NCBI GenBank assembly: GCA_028875225.1
Contig: JAPPFB010000002.1
Coordinates: 124,001-188,000, forward strand
DNA: 64,000 bases
Source: Chloroflexota bacterium
Lineage (GTDB): Bacteria; Chloroflexota; Dehalococcoidia; Bin125
Direction of reading: 5' to 3'
The notes below the pieces were generated by a model. That model searched no databases. It was not told the origin of the DNA and saw only the letters and a program-made list of their open reading frames with translations. Within the stretch, counting starts at the first letter, position 1, and every line of letters begins with the position of its first letter. The position numbers and the translations under genes are program-made. Shown in pieces: positions 34,951 through 44,174 of the stretch.

Positions 34951-36366
34951 GTGATCACCAAACTCCGCAACGCCTACTACGGCTGGTACATCCTCGTTGC
35001 CGCAGTGCTCGGCATGGCGATCGCGTCGGGCGTCTCCTTCTGGGTGTTGGGCTACTACGTCACACCGCTCGAGCAGGAGTTCGGCTGGTCGCGCACGCTG
35101 TTGCAGACCGGCATCTCCGTCTCGCTCCTGGTCAGCGGCCTTGCGTCACCGCTCGCGGGGCGAGTGGTCGACCGCTACGGCCCGCGACGTTCGATCATCT
35201 GGGGGACGATCTTTACCTGCGCCTCCTACGTACTGCTGGCGACCACCTCATCCATCCTCGAGTGGTATCTCTACTTTGCGATCAACTCGTTCTTCCGCGG
35301 GTTCATGTTCTACATCCCCTTCCAGGTGTTGATCTCGCGCTGGTTCGACCGCAAGCGCGGCCGCGCCGTGGGGATCATGGCGATGGGCTTCTCGCTCGGC
35401 GGCTTCCTGATGCCGCTGATGCAACAGATCATCGACAACGTGGGCTGGGATGTCTCATTCCTGTTCGCGGCCGCCATCCTGGCGGTGGTGTTCCTCCCGC
35501 TGGGCCTGTTCCTGGTTCGCGATCACCCGCACGACAAGGGGCTGGAAGTCGACGGCGAGCCGACCCCGGCAGGATCGGATGCGCACCGCCCGCGAGTGTT
35601 CAGCGGTCTGACCGTCAGGCAGGCGATGCGCACGTGGAACTTCTGGGTGATTGCGCTGGCTTTCGCGACCTTCTTCTTCGCCATGTTCGGCTGGATGTTC
35701 AACGGCACACCGGTCTATGAGTCGATGGGCATCAGTCGGGAGACCATCTCAGTGATCCTGTCACTGCAGGCACTAGGCGGTTTGATATCGAGACCGACCT
35801 TCGGACTGTTGGCGGAACGGATTCCGTCGATAGAGCTGGCTTCGGTCGGACTGGCGGCAATCATGTCCTTGGGCATGTTCATTCTGCTGATATTGCACGA
35901 CTCAAATCTGATGCTCGCCGTCACGTTGTTCCTCTGTTGCTGGATGATCGGATCGGCCGGCGGACCCGTGTTGGAGCCGCTGATCCTGCCCCGGACCTTT
36001 GGCCTGGCCCACTTCGGCGCGATCATGGGCACGTTGTTCATGTTCGAGACGATCGGTCAGTTCCTGGTACCGACCGTCGGCGGGGCAATCTACGAGGTCA
36101 CCGGCGCCTACGACCTATTGCTGGTCGTCAACATCGGCTGTCTGGGACTGTCCATGGTGTTTTTCACCCTGGCGCATGCGATTCCGAACCCGCGGATTCC
36201 GAGTCCGTCGCTCAGCTTCGTGCGGCCGCTGGTCGCGAGCCTGGTTGCTCGGACCGAGCCGCAGCACCGGTTCTCGAATGGCGCGCGGGCGGCGTCGGCC
36301 AACGGCGCCGCCAGTGTGGAGCCGAGCGGATCCCCGCGTGAAGCGGGGACCGGGATGATTGACTAG
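34951..36366 (+). CDS. MFS transporter (monocarboxylate/oxalate-formate type)
   Basis: 471 residues with a GTG start. Twelve membrane helices are expected; the loop 2-3 signature GRVVDRYGPRRSIIWG is clear. YYGWYILVAAVLGMAIASG and EQEFGWSRTLLQTGISVSLL at the start are typical of the OFA/MCT-like branch, which carries monocarboxylates and related anions. A cytoplasmic tail of about 60 residues ends the protein. The substrate is not predictable. Its 3' end overlaps the convergent sufT-like gene by 4 nt. Confidence 0.88.
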   Translation: MITKLRNAYYGWYILVAAVLGMAIASGVSFWVLGYYVTPLEQEFGWSRTLLQTGISVSLLVSGLASPLAGRVVDRYGPRRSIIWGTIFTCASYVLLATTSSILEWYLYFAINSFFRGFMFYIPFQVLISRWFDRKRGRAVGIMAMGFSLGGFLMPLMQQIIDNVGWDVSFLFAAAILAVVFLPLGLFLVRDHPHDKGLEVDGEPTPAGSDAHRPRVFSGLTVRQAMRTWNFWVIALAFATFFFAMFGWMFNGTPVYESMGISRETISVILSLQALGGLISRPTFGLLAERIPSIELASVGLAAIMSLGMFILLILHDSNLMLAVTLFLCCWMIGSAGGPVLEPLILPRTFGLAHFGAIMGTLFMFETIGQFLVPTVGGAIYEVTGAYDLLLVVNIGCLGLSMVFFTLAHAIPNPRIPSPSLSFVRPLVASLVARTEPQHRFSNGARAASANGAASVEPSGSPREAGTGMID

Positions 36367-36668
36367 AAGATCCCGAGTTCGAACTTGGCCTCGTCGGAGC
36401 ACATCTCTCGCGGATCCCAGGGTGGGGAGAAGACGATCTCGGACTCGACGTGATCGACGCCTTCCACGGTTGAGGCGGCCTGTTCGATCTGGGCTTTGAT
36501 CATCGGCCCGACCGGGCAGGCGGGCGAGGTGAGCGTGAACTCCACCTTGACGCTGTCATCGGTCGGAGTCTCGACCGCGTAGACGAGGCCGAGATCAACA
36601 ATGTTGATGCCGATTTCGGGGTCGAAGACCGTCTTCAGTGCTTCGAGCACTTCCTGTTCGCTGGCCAT
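36363..36668 (-). CDS. SufT-like DUF59/MIP18 iron-sulfur assembly factor
   Basis: 101 residues. The family core is FDPEIGINIVDLGLVYAVE at the start and TLTSPACPVGPMIKAQIEQA with the conserved Cys. It is the last gene of the leftward suf operon, 34 nt after sufU. Proteins of this type help deliver or mature Fe-S clusters on target enzymes. The C-terminal WDPREMCSDEA is also typical. Confidence 0.9.
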   Translation of the reverse strand: MASEQEVLEALKTVFDPEIGINIVDLGLVYAVETPTDDSVKVEFTLTSPACPVGPMIKAQIEQAASTVEGVDHVESEIVFSPPWDPREMCSDEAKFELGIF

Positions 36669-36702
36669 GTGGGTCTCCTCTGCCTGAAGTCGTGTTCAGA
36701 AT

Positions 36703-37209
36703 CTAGCCGCTGGTGACGCGGGTGGGTATGTCGCTGTCGTCGTTGACGGCTTCGCCGCTGGCATTGGCGAGCGCCTGGTCGAGCACCTTCCAGGCGAGCA
36801 GACCGCACTTGATCCGCACCGGGAATTTGGCCACGCCGGAGAGCGCCTCGAGGTCGCCGAGGTCGACCGCATCAAGGTTGAAGGTGTCGTCGGTCAACAT
36901 CTGCTGGACGTGCTTCGACATCTCGCGGGCGGAGTCCAGCGTGCGACCGGTGAGCGCTTCGGTCATCATCGAGGCCGAGCTCTGCGAGATTGAGCAGCCG
37001 CTGCCGCCGAATCCCAGTCCGTTGAGTGAGCCGTTGACGATGGCGACCGAAAGCTGGATTTCGTCGCCGCAGGAGGGATTGAAGCCCTCAGCGGAGACGG
37101 TCGCGTCGTCGCGAATGCCGCGATTGCGCGGGCTGCGATAGTGATCGAGGATCACGTCGCGGTAGAGGTCGTCCAGATCGACCGGATTCTGCGCCTCTCG
37201 GTTACTCAC
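36703..37209 (-). CDS. sufU: Fe-S assembly protein SufU
   Basis: 168 residues. A zinc-containing sulfur acceptor that takes persulfide sulfur from SufS. Motifs: DLYRDVILDHYRSPRNRG, NPSCGDEIQLSVAI (first Cys), FGGSGCSISQSSASMMTEAL (second Cys) and RIKCGLLAWKVLD (third Cys). The three Cys and the Asp fit a SufU zinc site. It starts 5 nt after sufS. Confidence 0.94.
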   Translation of the reverse strand: MSNREAQNPVDLDDLYRDVILDHYRSPRNRGIRDDATVSAEGFNPSCGDEIQLSVAIVNGSLNGLGFGGSGCSISQSSASMMTEALTGRTLDSAREMSKHVQQMLTDDTFNLDAVDLGDLEALSGVAKFPVRIKCGLLAWKVLDQALANASGEAVNDDSDIPTRVTSG

Positions 37210-37214
37210 CGTTG

Positions 37215-38474
37215 CTACACCCCTCGCTCAAATCCGAAACGTTCGCCCGCGTCCAGCAACCCGTCAACCAGCGCGTCGACTTCGGAGCGTTCGTTGTAGA
37301 GGTAGAACGACGCCCGCGCCGTCGCCGGCACGCCCAGTGTCCGCATCAACGGCTGGGCGCAGTGGTGTCCGGCCCGCACGGCGATGCCGGAGCGGTCGAG
37401 GATCGTGGCGACATCGTGGGAGTGGATGTCGCGGTAGTTGAAGGCGATCACGGCGGAGCGCTCGGCCGGATCTGAGGGACCGTAGATGTCCAGACCCTCC
37501 AGACGCGACAACCGCTCCACGGCATAGTGCGTCAACTCGGCGTCGTGAGCGGCGACCGCGTCCATGCCGAGATCGTTGAGGAAGTCGAGCGCCGCGCCGA
37601 AGGCGATCACGTCGGCGATGTTGGGCGTGCCCGCCTCGAACTTGTGCGGCAACGCGGCCCAGGACGACTCCTCGCGGGTGACGACGCTGATCATCTCGCC
37701 GCCGCCGAGGAAGGGGTCGAGGTCGGCCAGCAACTCCTGCCGTCCCCAGAGCACGCCGACGCCGGTCGGTCCGAGCATCTTGTGCGCGGAAAACGCGAGG
37801 TAGTCGACGCCGAGGTCATTCACATCGACGGGGATGTGCGGCGCGCTCTGGGCGGCGTCGACGATCATCGTCGCGCCTACTGCTCGGGCCATTTCCGATA
37901 TCTCCGCCACGGGCGCGATGCTGCCCAGCACGTTGGACATGTGCACGATCGAGACGATCCGCGTATTGGCGTTGATCGCGGCCCGCGCGGTGTCGACATC
38001 GATCTGTTGGTCGTCGTTCAGTTCGATGAAGCGCAGCACGGCGCCCGTGCGTTGCGTCACCAGCTGCCAGGGCACGAGGTTGGAATGGTGTTCGGCGGTC
38101 GTCAGGACGATCTCGTCGCCCGGCCGCAACCGCGCGCCGAGCGTGTAGGCGAGCAGGTTTAGCGATTCGGTCGTGTTGCGGGTGAAGACAATCTCGCGGT
38201 GACTTGCAGCGCCGACAAATGCGGCGACCTGTTTGCGAACGTCTTCGTATGCCGCCGTCGCTTCCTCGGCCAGCGTGTGCAGGCCGCGGTGAATGTTGGC
38301 GTTCATCGTCGAGTAGTAGTTAGTCAACGCGTCGATCACCGATTGCGGCTTCTGCGTCGTGGCGGCGTTGTCGAGGTACACGAGCGGTTGGCCGTGGACC
38401 TCTCGCGAGAGAATCGGGAACTGCGCGCGGATCGCGGCGGTATCGAGCGGGGCGCCGGCCTTCGTCGTCGTCAT
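37215..38474 (-). CDS. sufS: Cysteine desulfurase SufS
   Basis: 419 residues, PLP-dependent; moves sulfur from Cys to SufU. The PLP Lys is in FSAHKMLGPTGVGVLWG, the active-site Cys in RAGHHCAQPLMRTLG, and VYLDNAATTQKP opens the fold. I choose the ATG at 38472-38474, one base after the stop of the Rieske gene, because the conserved protein begins there; the frame extends 12 codons upstream into that gene. Confidence 0.95.
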   Translation of the reverse strand: MTTTKAGAPLDTAAIRAQFPILSREVHGQPLVYLDNAATTQKPQSVIDALTNYYSTMNANIHRGLHTLAEEATAAYEDVRKQVAAFVGAASHREIVFTRNTTESLNLLAYTLGARLRPGDEIVLTTAEHHSNLVPWQLVTQRTGAVLRFIELNDDQQIDVDTARAAINANTRIVSIVHMSNVLGSIAPVAEISEMARAVGATMIVDAAQSAPHIPVDVNDLGVDYLAFSAHKMLGPTGVGVLWGRQELLADLDPFLGGGEMISVVTREESSWAALPHKFEAGTPNIADVIAFGAALDFLNDLGMDAVAAHDAELTHYAVERLSRLEGLDIYGPSDPAERSAVIAFNYRDIHSHDVATILDRSGIAVRAGHHCAQPLMRTLGVPATARASFYLYNERSEVDALVDGLLDAGERFGFERGV

Positions 38475-38475
38475 G

Positions 38476-38787
38476 TCAGTCAACTTCGATCTGAACCTGA
38501 CCGTCGTCAACCGAGACGGCGAAGCAGCGCACCTTGCCGATCGCCGGCAGGGTCACCGCGCGACCGGTGGTGACATCGAACAACGCGCCGTGACGCGGGC
38601 ACTCGATTCGGTCGCCGTCCAGTTCGCCTTCACCAAGCGGACCGTCGTCATGCGTGCAGCGGTTCTCGATCGCGTACAGATCGCCCTCCTCCACCCGGCA
38701 GAGCGCGATGCTCTGCCCGCCGGCTTCGACGACCCGTGCCGTTCCCGGCTCAATCTCGTCAAGGCTGCCGACATGTTCGAGGGTCAC
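38476..38787 (-). CDS. Rieske [2Fe-2S] ferredoxin in the suf operon
   Basis: 103 residues. The cluster motifs are RCTHDDGPL and IECPRHGALFD (C-x-H and C-x-x-H). It resembles the ferredoxin subunit of non-heme oxygenases, but no oxygenase is near. Its 5' end overlaps sufD by 4 nt and it is followed after 1 nt by sufS, so it is a suf operon member. A Rieske gene at this place is known from actinobacterial suf operons; electron supply to assembly is the likely but unproven role. Confidence 0.92.
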   Translation of the reverse strand: MTLEHVGSLDEIEPGTARVVEAGGQSIALCRVEEGDLYAIENRCTHDDGPLGEGELDGDRIECPRHGALFDVTTGRAVTLPAIGKVRCFAVSVDDGQVQIEVD

Positions 38788-40154
38788 GAGTTCGACCTCG
38801 CCGGTTCCAGTTGAATCTCGACCAGTTCGTCGATCACTTCGCGCATGTGCTCGTCCGGCACGCCGTCGGCGATCTCGGCGAGGAAGCCGCGAACGACCAT
38901 CCGCTCGGCGACCTTGGGCGGAATGCCTCGCGCCTGGAGATAGAAGAGTTGATCCGGGTCAACGGGTCCCACGGCAGCGGCGTGGGAGCACTTCACGTCG
39001 TCCGCTTCGATCTCCAGCATCGGGATCGGATCGGCGCCCGCGCCGTCGTCGAGCAGCAGGTTGCGCATCGTCTGGTGCGCGCTGGTCTTCTGGCCCTCCG
39101 GCTCAATCCGGATCAGTCCGTACTGGACCGCCTGTGATTCGTCGGTCAGCACTCCGCGGATCAGCAGGTCGCTGGTCGCGCCGACGCCCTTGTGATGTTG
39201 GCGAGTGACATGTTCGATGTGTTGCTTACCGTCGCCGACAAAGAGTCCGCGGATTTCGGCGAACCCGCCATTCTGCGACAGGTCCAGATCGATCCGTTGC
39301 TTGTCGAGGTCGGCGCCGAAGGCGGCAGTGGTGACGCGGATCGAGGCGTCGCGACCGACGCGGCCGCGGGTCGTGGACAGGGCAGCGGTTTGCCGATGCC
39401 AACGCTGGACGGAGGCGAACTGCAGTTGCGCGCCATCTTCGGCGATCAGCTCAACGGACGCGTGAATCAAGGGCGATTCATCCAGGTCGGCGCGGCGATC
39501 GTCAGCGTCGCCGGCATCGATCAGGGAAAGCTGGGACTCGCGCTCTGCGACGACGAGGGTGTAGTGCCAGTGATCGCCGGCGGCCGTGTCCTGAGTAACG
39601 AGGTAGAAGAGCGACTCGTCCAACACGACCCCGCGCGGCGCATAGATGAAGACGCCCTGCGTCCAGATGGCGCGGCCGAATGCGTCGTAACGGTCGAGCG
39701 GTTGGCCGACCGCGCCCAGCCACTGCTGAACCAGCTCAGGGTGCTCCAAAGCCGCCTCGGAGAGCGGCTTGACGATTATGCCGTCGGCCTCGGCCTGTTC
39801 GGCGATGTCGGTGGCGACGATGTCGCCGTGATACTTGTGGATCAAGCCAGAGTGGGCATGCGGGGTGAAGGCATGTTGCGGGACCCTGGTGACCCTGCCA
39901 TTGGCGTTGTGGACTGAGGCGCGGAAGTCGGTCACGCGGGCCCGCCGAGGCAGGCGATCGCGCGGCGTGCGGCGCCAGGACTCCTCCTGGCCCGTCCACC
40001 ACTCCATGCCCAGCGCCTGCTCGAGACTGGCCAGCCGGAAGGCCAGCAGCCAGTCGGGCTCGGACTTGCTCCGGCTCAGCGCTTCGACCTCAGCGCGCAG
40101 GTCGTCCGGCTTGATATCCGACTCCGACGGCGCGTCCAACGTCGCAGTGGTCAT
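38784..40154 (-). CDS. sufD: Fe-S scaffold subunit SufD
   Basis: 456 residues. Partner of SufB in the SufBC2D scaffold. It has the SufD/SufB beta-helix fold: FIYAPRGVVLDESLFYLV, then QRWHRQTAALSTTRGRVGRD and DVKCSHAAAVGPVDPDQLFY, the last with the conserved Cys-Ser-His. The N-terminal helix is normal. It lies 35 nt after sufB. Confidence 0.93.
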   Translation of the reverse strand: MTTATLDAPSESDIKPDDLRAEVEALSRSKSEPDWLLAFRLASLEQALGMEWWTGQEESWRRTPRDRLPRRARVTDFRASVHNANGRVTRVPQHAFTPHAHSGLIHKYHGDIVATDIAEQAEADGIIVKPLSEAALEHPELVQQWLGAVGQPLDRYDAFGRAIWTQGVFIYAPRGVVLDESLFYLVTQDTAAGDHWHYTLVVAERESQLSLIDAGDADDRRADLDESPLIHASVELIAEDGAQLQFASVQRWHRQTAALSTTRGRVGRDASIRVTTAAFGADLDKQRIDLDLSQNGGFAEIRGLFVGDGKQHIEHVTRQHHKGVGATSDLLIRGVLTDESQAVQYGLIRIEPEGQKTSAHQTMRNLLLDDGAGADPIPMLEIEADDVKCSHAAAVGPVDPDQLFYLQARGIPPKVAERMVVRGFLAEIADGVPDEHMREVIDELVEIQLEPARSNS

Positions 40155-40189
40155 TGCACGGCTTTCATTGAGTCTGAAGACAGCGAGGG

Positions 40190-41605
40190 CTAGCCAATCG
40201 CGCCGTCCATCTGCAGTTCGATCAGGCGGTTCATCTCGACCGCGTACTCGAGCGGCAGCGACTTGATGATCGGCTCGACGAAGCCGTTGACGATCATCTT
40301 GGTCGCCTCCGCCTCCGACAGGCCGCGGGCCATCAGGTAGAAGAGCTGCTCGTCGCCGACCTTGGAGACGGTCGCCTCGTGGCCGATGTCGACTCGCTTC
40401 TCGTCGATCTCCATCACCGGATAGGTGTCGGATCGGGAGTGCTCGTCCAGCATCAGCGCGTCGCAGCGGACGTTGGAGCGGCAGCCGTCGGCGCCGTCGT
40501 AGACCTTGAGCAGGCCGCGGTAGGTCGAACGTCCGCCGTCCATCGAGAGCGACTTCGATGTGATCACCGAGGTCGTATTCGGAGCGGCGTGGACAATCTT
40601 GGCGCCCGCGTCCTGGTGCTGACCCTGGCCGGCGGAGGCAATCGAGAGCACTTCACCGTGCGCACCCGGCTCCATCAGGTAGACGGCCGGGTATTTCATC
40701 GTCAGCTTGGAACCGAGATTGCCGTCGACCCAGGTCATGACGGCGTCCTGGTAGGCGGTGGCCCGCTTGGTCACCAGGTTGTAGACGTTGTTCGACCAGT
40801 TCTGAATGGTCGTGTAGCGAACGTTGGAGCCCGGCTTGCAGACGATCTCGACGACGGCCGAATGCAGCGAGTCGGACGAGTAGATCGGCGCGGTGCAGCC
40901 CTCGACGTAGTGCACCTGCGAGCCCTCGTCGGCGATGATCAGCGTGCGTTCGAACTGGCCCATGTCCTCGGAGTTGATGCGGAAATAGGCCTGCAGGGGA
41001 ATGTCAACGGTGACGCCCGGCGGCACGTAGATGAACGATCCGCCCGACCAGACCGCCGTGTTGAGCGCGGCGAACTTGTTGTCGTTGGGCGGGATCACTG
41101 TCGTGAAGTATTCCTGCACCAGGTCGGGATACTCGCGCAGCGCCTGGTCGGTGCCGAGGAAGAGCACGCCCTTCTCTTCAAGGTCCTCGCGGATGTTGTG
41201 GTAGACGACCTCGGAGTCATACTGCGCGCCGACGCCGGCCAGCAGCCCTTGCTTCTCCGCCTCGGGAATGCCCAGCTTGTCGTAGGTGTCCTTGATGTAG
41301 TCGGGGACGTCGTCCCAGTCCGACTCGTCGCGGTCGGTGGCGCGGACGTAGTAGTGGATGTCGTTGAAATCGATGTCGCCCAGCTCACCACCCCACTCGG
41401 GCATCGGACGCGCGTTGAAGTGGTCCAGCGCCTTGAGCCGCAGCTTGCGCATCCAGTCGGGCTCTTCCTTGATGTCGGAGATCGTGTTGACGACCTCGCG
41501 CGAGAGGCCCTTGGGCAGCTTGACCAGGGCTTCCACGTCGTCGTGGAATCCGTACTCGTATTCGCTCCGGGGAGTGACCGGCGCTTCGGGGGCAGGCGTA
41601 GTCAT
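40190..41605 (-). CDS. sufB: Fe-S scaffold subunit SufB
   Basis: 471 residues, strongly conserved. The de novo cluster scaffold. Motifs: [40 protein letters not shown] and [20 protein letters not shown]. Conserved Cys and Glu of the core are present. It overlaps sufC by 4 nt. Confidence 0.96.
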   Translation of the reverse strand: MTTPAPEAPVTPRSEYEYGFHDDVEALVKLPKGLSREVVNTISDIKEEPDWMRKLRLKALDHFNARPMPEWGGELGDIDFNDIHYYVRATDRDESDWDDVPDYIKDTYDKLGIPEAEKQGLLAGVGAQYDSEVVYHNIREDLEEKGVLFLGTDQALREYPDLVQEYFTTVIPPNDNKFAALNTAVWSGGSFIYVPPGVTVDIPLQAYFRINSEDMGQFERTLIIADEGSQVHYVEGCTAPIYSSDSLHSAVVEIVCKPGSNVRYTTIQNWSNNVYNLVTKRATAYQDAVMTWVDGNLGSKLTMKYPAVYLMEPGAHGEVLSIASAGQGQHQDAGAKIVHAAPNTTSVITSKSLSMDGGRSTYRGLLKVYDGADGCRSNVRCDALMLDEHSRSDTYPVMEIDEKRVDIGHEATVSKVGDEQLFYLMARGLSEAEATKMIVNGFVEPIIKSLPLEYAVEMNRLIELQMDGAIG

Positions 41606-42369
41606 GAGCTCAACACCTCAGCCTTCGTTCGTTCCATGAACGGTTCGTAGCCGTCGCGCTCGAGCCGTTCGGCCAGACTGGCGTCACCCGATTCCACGAT
41701 CTGCCCGTCGATCAGGACATGCACGTGGTCGGGCTGCACATAGCGCAGGATGCGCTGGTAGTGGGTAATCAGGAGAATCGCGTTGTCATCCGAGTGGAAG
41801 GTATTGATCCCCTCACTGACGATTCGCAGCGCGTCGATGTCGAGACCGGAGTCGGTTTCATCCATGACCGCGACGAGCGGCTGCAGCAGTCCCAGCTGGA
41901 GAATCTCGGCGCGCTTCTTCTCGCCGCCGGAGAAGCCGTCGTTGACGTAGCGGCGCACGAACTGCTCGTCCATCTGCAACCGGCCCAGCACCTCGTTCAG
42001 CAGCTGACGGTATTCGCGGACCGGAATCTCCTCGCCGCGTCGAGCGCTGATCGCGCGGCGCAGGAAGTTGATCATCGACACGCCGGGAATGTCGGTCGGG
42101 TACTGAAAGGCGAGGAAGAGGCCGGCTCGGGCCCGCTCGTCGGGCGGCATGTCGACCACGCTCGTGCCCTGCAGTCGAATGTCGCCTCCGGCGATCGTGT
42201 AGCGGGGATGGCCCATCAGCGAATTGGCGAGCGTGCTCTTACCCGAGCCGTTGGGGCCCATGATCGCGTGCACTTCGCCGGGTTCCAGCGTCAGCGACAG
42301 GCCGTTGACAATCTGCTTGTCCTCGACCGCGACTTCCAGCGCGTCAATCTCGAACAGAGGTGAGGTCAT
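41602..42369 (-). CDS. sufC: Fe-S assembly ATPase SufC
   Basis: 255 residues. The soluble ABC-type ATPase of the SufBCD complex. Walker A is [16 protein letters not shown], the signature is [20 protein letters not shown], Walker B is [17 protein letters not shown], and the H-loop is ITHYQRIL. First structural gene of the operon, 60 nt after sufR. Confidence 0.96.
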   Translation of the reverse strand: MTSPLFEIDALEVAVEDKQIVNGLSLTLEPGEVHAIMGPNGSGKSTLANSLMGHPRYTIAGGDIRLQGTSVVDMPPDERARAGLFLAFQYPTDIPGVSMINFLRRAISARRGEEIPVREYRQLLNEVLGRLQMDEQFVRRYVNDGFSGGEKKRAEILQLGLLQPLVAVMDETDSGLDIDALRIVSEGINTFHSDDNAILLITHYQRILRYVQPDHVHVLIDGQIVESGDASLAERLERDGYEPFMERTKAEVLSS

Positions 42370-42429
42370 TCACCGGGTGCTTTCTGTTTGCGGGGTCCAC
42401 CGGCCCGACTCCAGCCATCGTGGACAGAG

Positions 42430-43077
42430 TCAGACGGCTTGCTTGAATTCTGCATCGAGCGAAATGGGCTCCAGCGGAATGATGTAAACGCAGCCATCGT
42501 CGCCGGTGGCCAGTCGCTCGGTTTGTTCCACCTCGACGCCCAGCAGTTTCTCGATTGCCAGGCGGTCGGCGTCGCAGACGCAGGAGTTCGTGTTCGCCGC
42601 GCCGATGTACGGGCAGGCATTGTTGATCAACTGCAGCGCGCTCTCGGTCCGTTGCCAGTGATCGAGGATTCCCTCGGGGCGCAGTGCGTCGACGACGGCG
42701 TCGACCCGCTGCTCCAGCGAGCCGCTCGGCACTTCCGATCGGTGCGCGTTGGCCACCTGGTCGGCCAGGGCTTCCGAGATCATCGATTGCTCGATTTGCA
42801 GGCGCGTCATTTCGCTCAGCAATCGCTCGGCCAGCTCCGGCGTGTGATCGCGTACCGTTCTGACCCCGGCGTCGGTCGCCCGGTAGAGGTATGAGGGACG
42901 GCCTGGTCCGCGGCGCAGCGCCTCGATCTGCAGCAATCCCTCGGCTTCCAGGCGATCCAGGTGCCGCCTGACGGTGGCGTCGGAGATGTCCAGCTCGTTC
43001 GACAGCTGAGCGACCGTCGCGCCACCGAGCTCGACCACGCGTTCAAGCAGGCTCGTTCGGGTTTCCCGTGGACGCAT
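42430..43077 (-). CDS. sufR: SufR-like Fe-S-sensing transcription repressor
   Basis: 215 residues. A DeoR/ArsR-type winged helix occupies residues 10-70 (VAQLSNELDISDATVRRHLD). The C-terminal domain has Cys in NNACPYIGAA, NSCVCDAD and GDDGCVYI, which match the cluster ligands of SufR. By family knowledge it represses suf when it holds a cluster. It leads the suf genes on the same strand, as SufR often does. Confidence 0.88.
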   Translation of the reverse strand: MRPRETRTSLLERVVELGGATVAQLSNELDISDATVRRHLDRLEAEGLLQIEALRRGPGRPSYLYRATDAGVRTVRDHTPELAERLLSEMTRLQIEQSMISEALADQVANAHRSEVPSGSLEQRVDAVVDALRPEGILDHWQRTESALQLINNACPYIGAANTNSCVCDADRLAIEKLLGVEVEQTERLATGDDGCVYIIPLEPISLDAEFKQAV

Positions 43078-43153
43078 GTGTACTTCCCGTCCCCACGCCC
43101 GTCAACCGGTGAACCGTGCCATGGCGCCCCGGCTGTGGAGTGGCGCTTCTCAG

Positions 43154-43184
43154 TTTATCGCCATCGAAAGAGAAAAATGCACAA
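43154..43184 (-). promoter_or_regulatory. Candidate suf operon promoter in an AT-rich island
   Basis: On the minus strand TTGTGC (43179-43184) is followed after 19 nt by GATAAA (43154-43159), about 80 nt before sufR. The stretch 43150-43200 is far richer in A+T than its surroundings. It includes a near-palindrome CAATGA-ttttg-TGCATT on the minus strand that could be a SufR site. The spacing is long, so confidence is low. Confidence 0.3.
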
Positions 43185-43243
43185 AATCATTGAAAATCCC
43201 CGCTGGTGTCGTCTGCGACGCAAGCAACGGAACGTCTCTGCCG

Positions 43244-44050
43244 TCAGCCTCGCTCGTGCGACACGGTGGACGGCAGCGGAACCAACATGGGCCGGTCCAG
43301 GTCGGGATGCGGTTGCAGCGCAAACTCCATCCCGAACACCGGACCGAGCAGGTCGGGATGCAGCGAGGATTCGGCTGGTCCCGCGGCGACCAGCTTGCCT
43401 CGATGCAGCACCAGCGCCGTGTCGACATACATCGCGGCCAGGTTCAGGTCGTGCAGCACCGCCACGACGGCCGCCCCCTCCGAGGCGAGCTCGCGAGCCA
43501 GTTGCAGGACGAGATGTTGGTGGCGCAGGTCCAGATGCGCGGTGGGTTCGTCGATCAGCAGGATCGGCGTTTCCTGCGCCAGCACCCGCGCCAGCGTGAC
43601 ACGCGACTGTTCGCCGCCCGACAGAGTGGGATAGGCGCGGATGGCGTATTCCTGCGTGTCCGTCAGGCCCATGGCATAGTCGGTCAGCCTGGCGCCATGT
43701 TCGCGTTCGCCGCGTTCGCCCTCCCAGGGCGCACGGCCCATGCGCACGACTTCGCGAGCAGTGAACAGAAACGGCAGATACGAGCTTTGCGGCATCACCG
43801 CCCGGCGGCGCGCGAGCTCGCGCGAATCGAAGTCGCTCAACGGCCGATCGTCGATGTAGACCGTTCCCTCAGTCAGCTCCAGATCTCCCGACAACGCGCG
43901 TAGCAGCGTCGTTTTGCCCGCGCCATTCGGTCCGACGATGCCCAGCAACTCGCCGCCGCGCACACCCATGCTGACGCCTTCGAGCAGCGTCTTGTCGTCG
44001 ATTCTGACCGTCAGGTTGTCCCCGCGGATCGCGGGCGCTCCAGGTTGCAC
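43244..44050 (-). CDS. HmuV-type ABC transporter ATPase (hemin/siderophore/B12)
   Basis: 268 residues. Walker A GPNGAGKTTLLRALSGD, signature TLSGGEQSRVTLARVLA, Walker B PILLIDEPTAHLDLRHQ and H-loop VLHDLNLAA are all present. SSYLPFLFTAREVVRMGRAP is typical of the FecE/HmuV/BtuD group. No cognate permease or binding protein is in the window, so it is an orphan or works with distant genes. It precedes the suf operon on the same strand by 166 nt. Confidence 0.86.
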   Translation of the reverse strand: MQPGAPAIRGDNLTVRIDDKTLLEGVSMGVRGGELLGIVGPNGAGKTTLLRALSGDLELTEGTVYIDDRPLSDFDSRELARRRAVMPQSSYLPFLFTAREVVRMGRAPWEGERGEREHGARLTDYAMGLTDTQEYAIRAYPTLSGGEQSRVTLARVLAQETPILLIDEPTAHLDLRHQHLVLQLARELASEGAAVVAVLHDLNLAAMYVDTALVLHRGKLVAAGPAESSLHPDLLGPVFGMEFALQPHPDLDRPMLVPLPSTVSHERG

Positions 44051-44174
44051 GTGCTTAGCTTACTGTCACCTGCCGCCAACACCGATACCGAATTCGACCG
44101 CCCGACAGCGATCGTGGAGATTGGTGTGACGAGGGCATCTCAGTCCTGCAGCGATGCATGGACGCTGAGACTGT

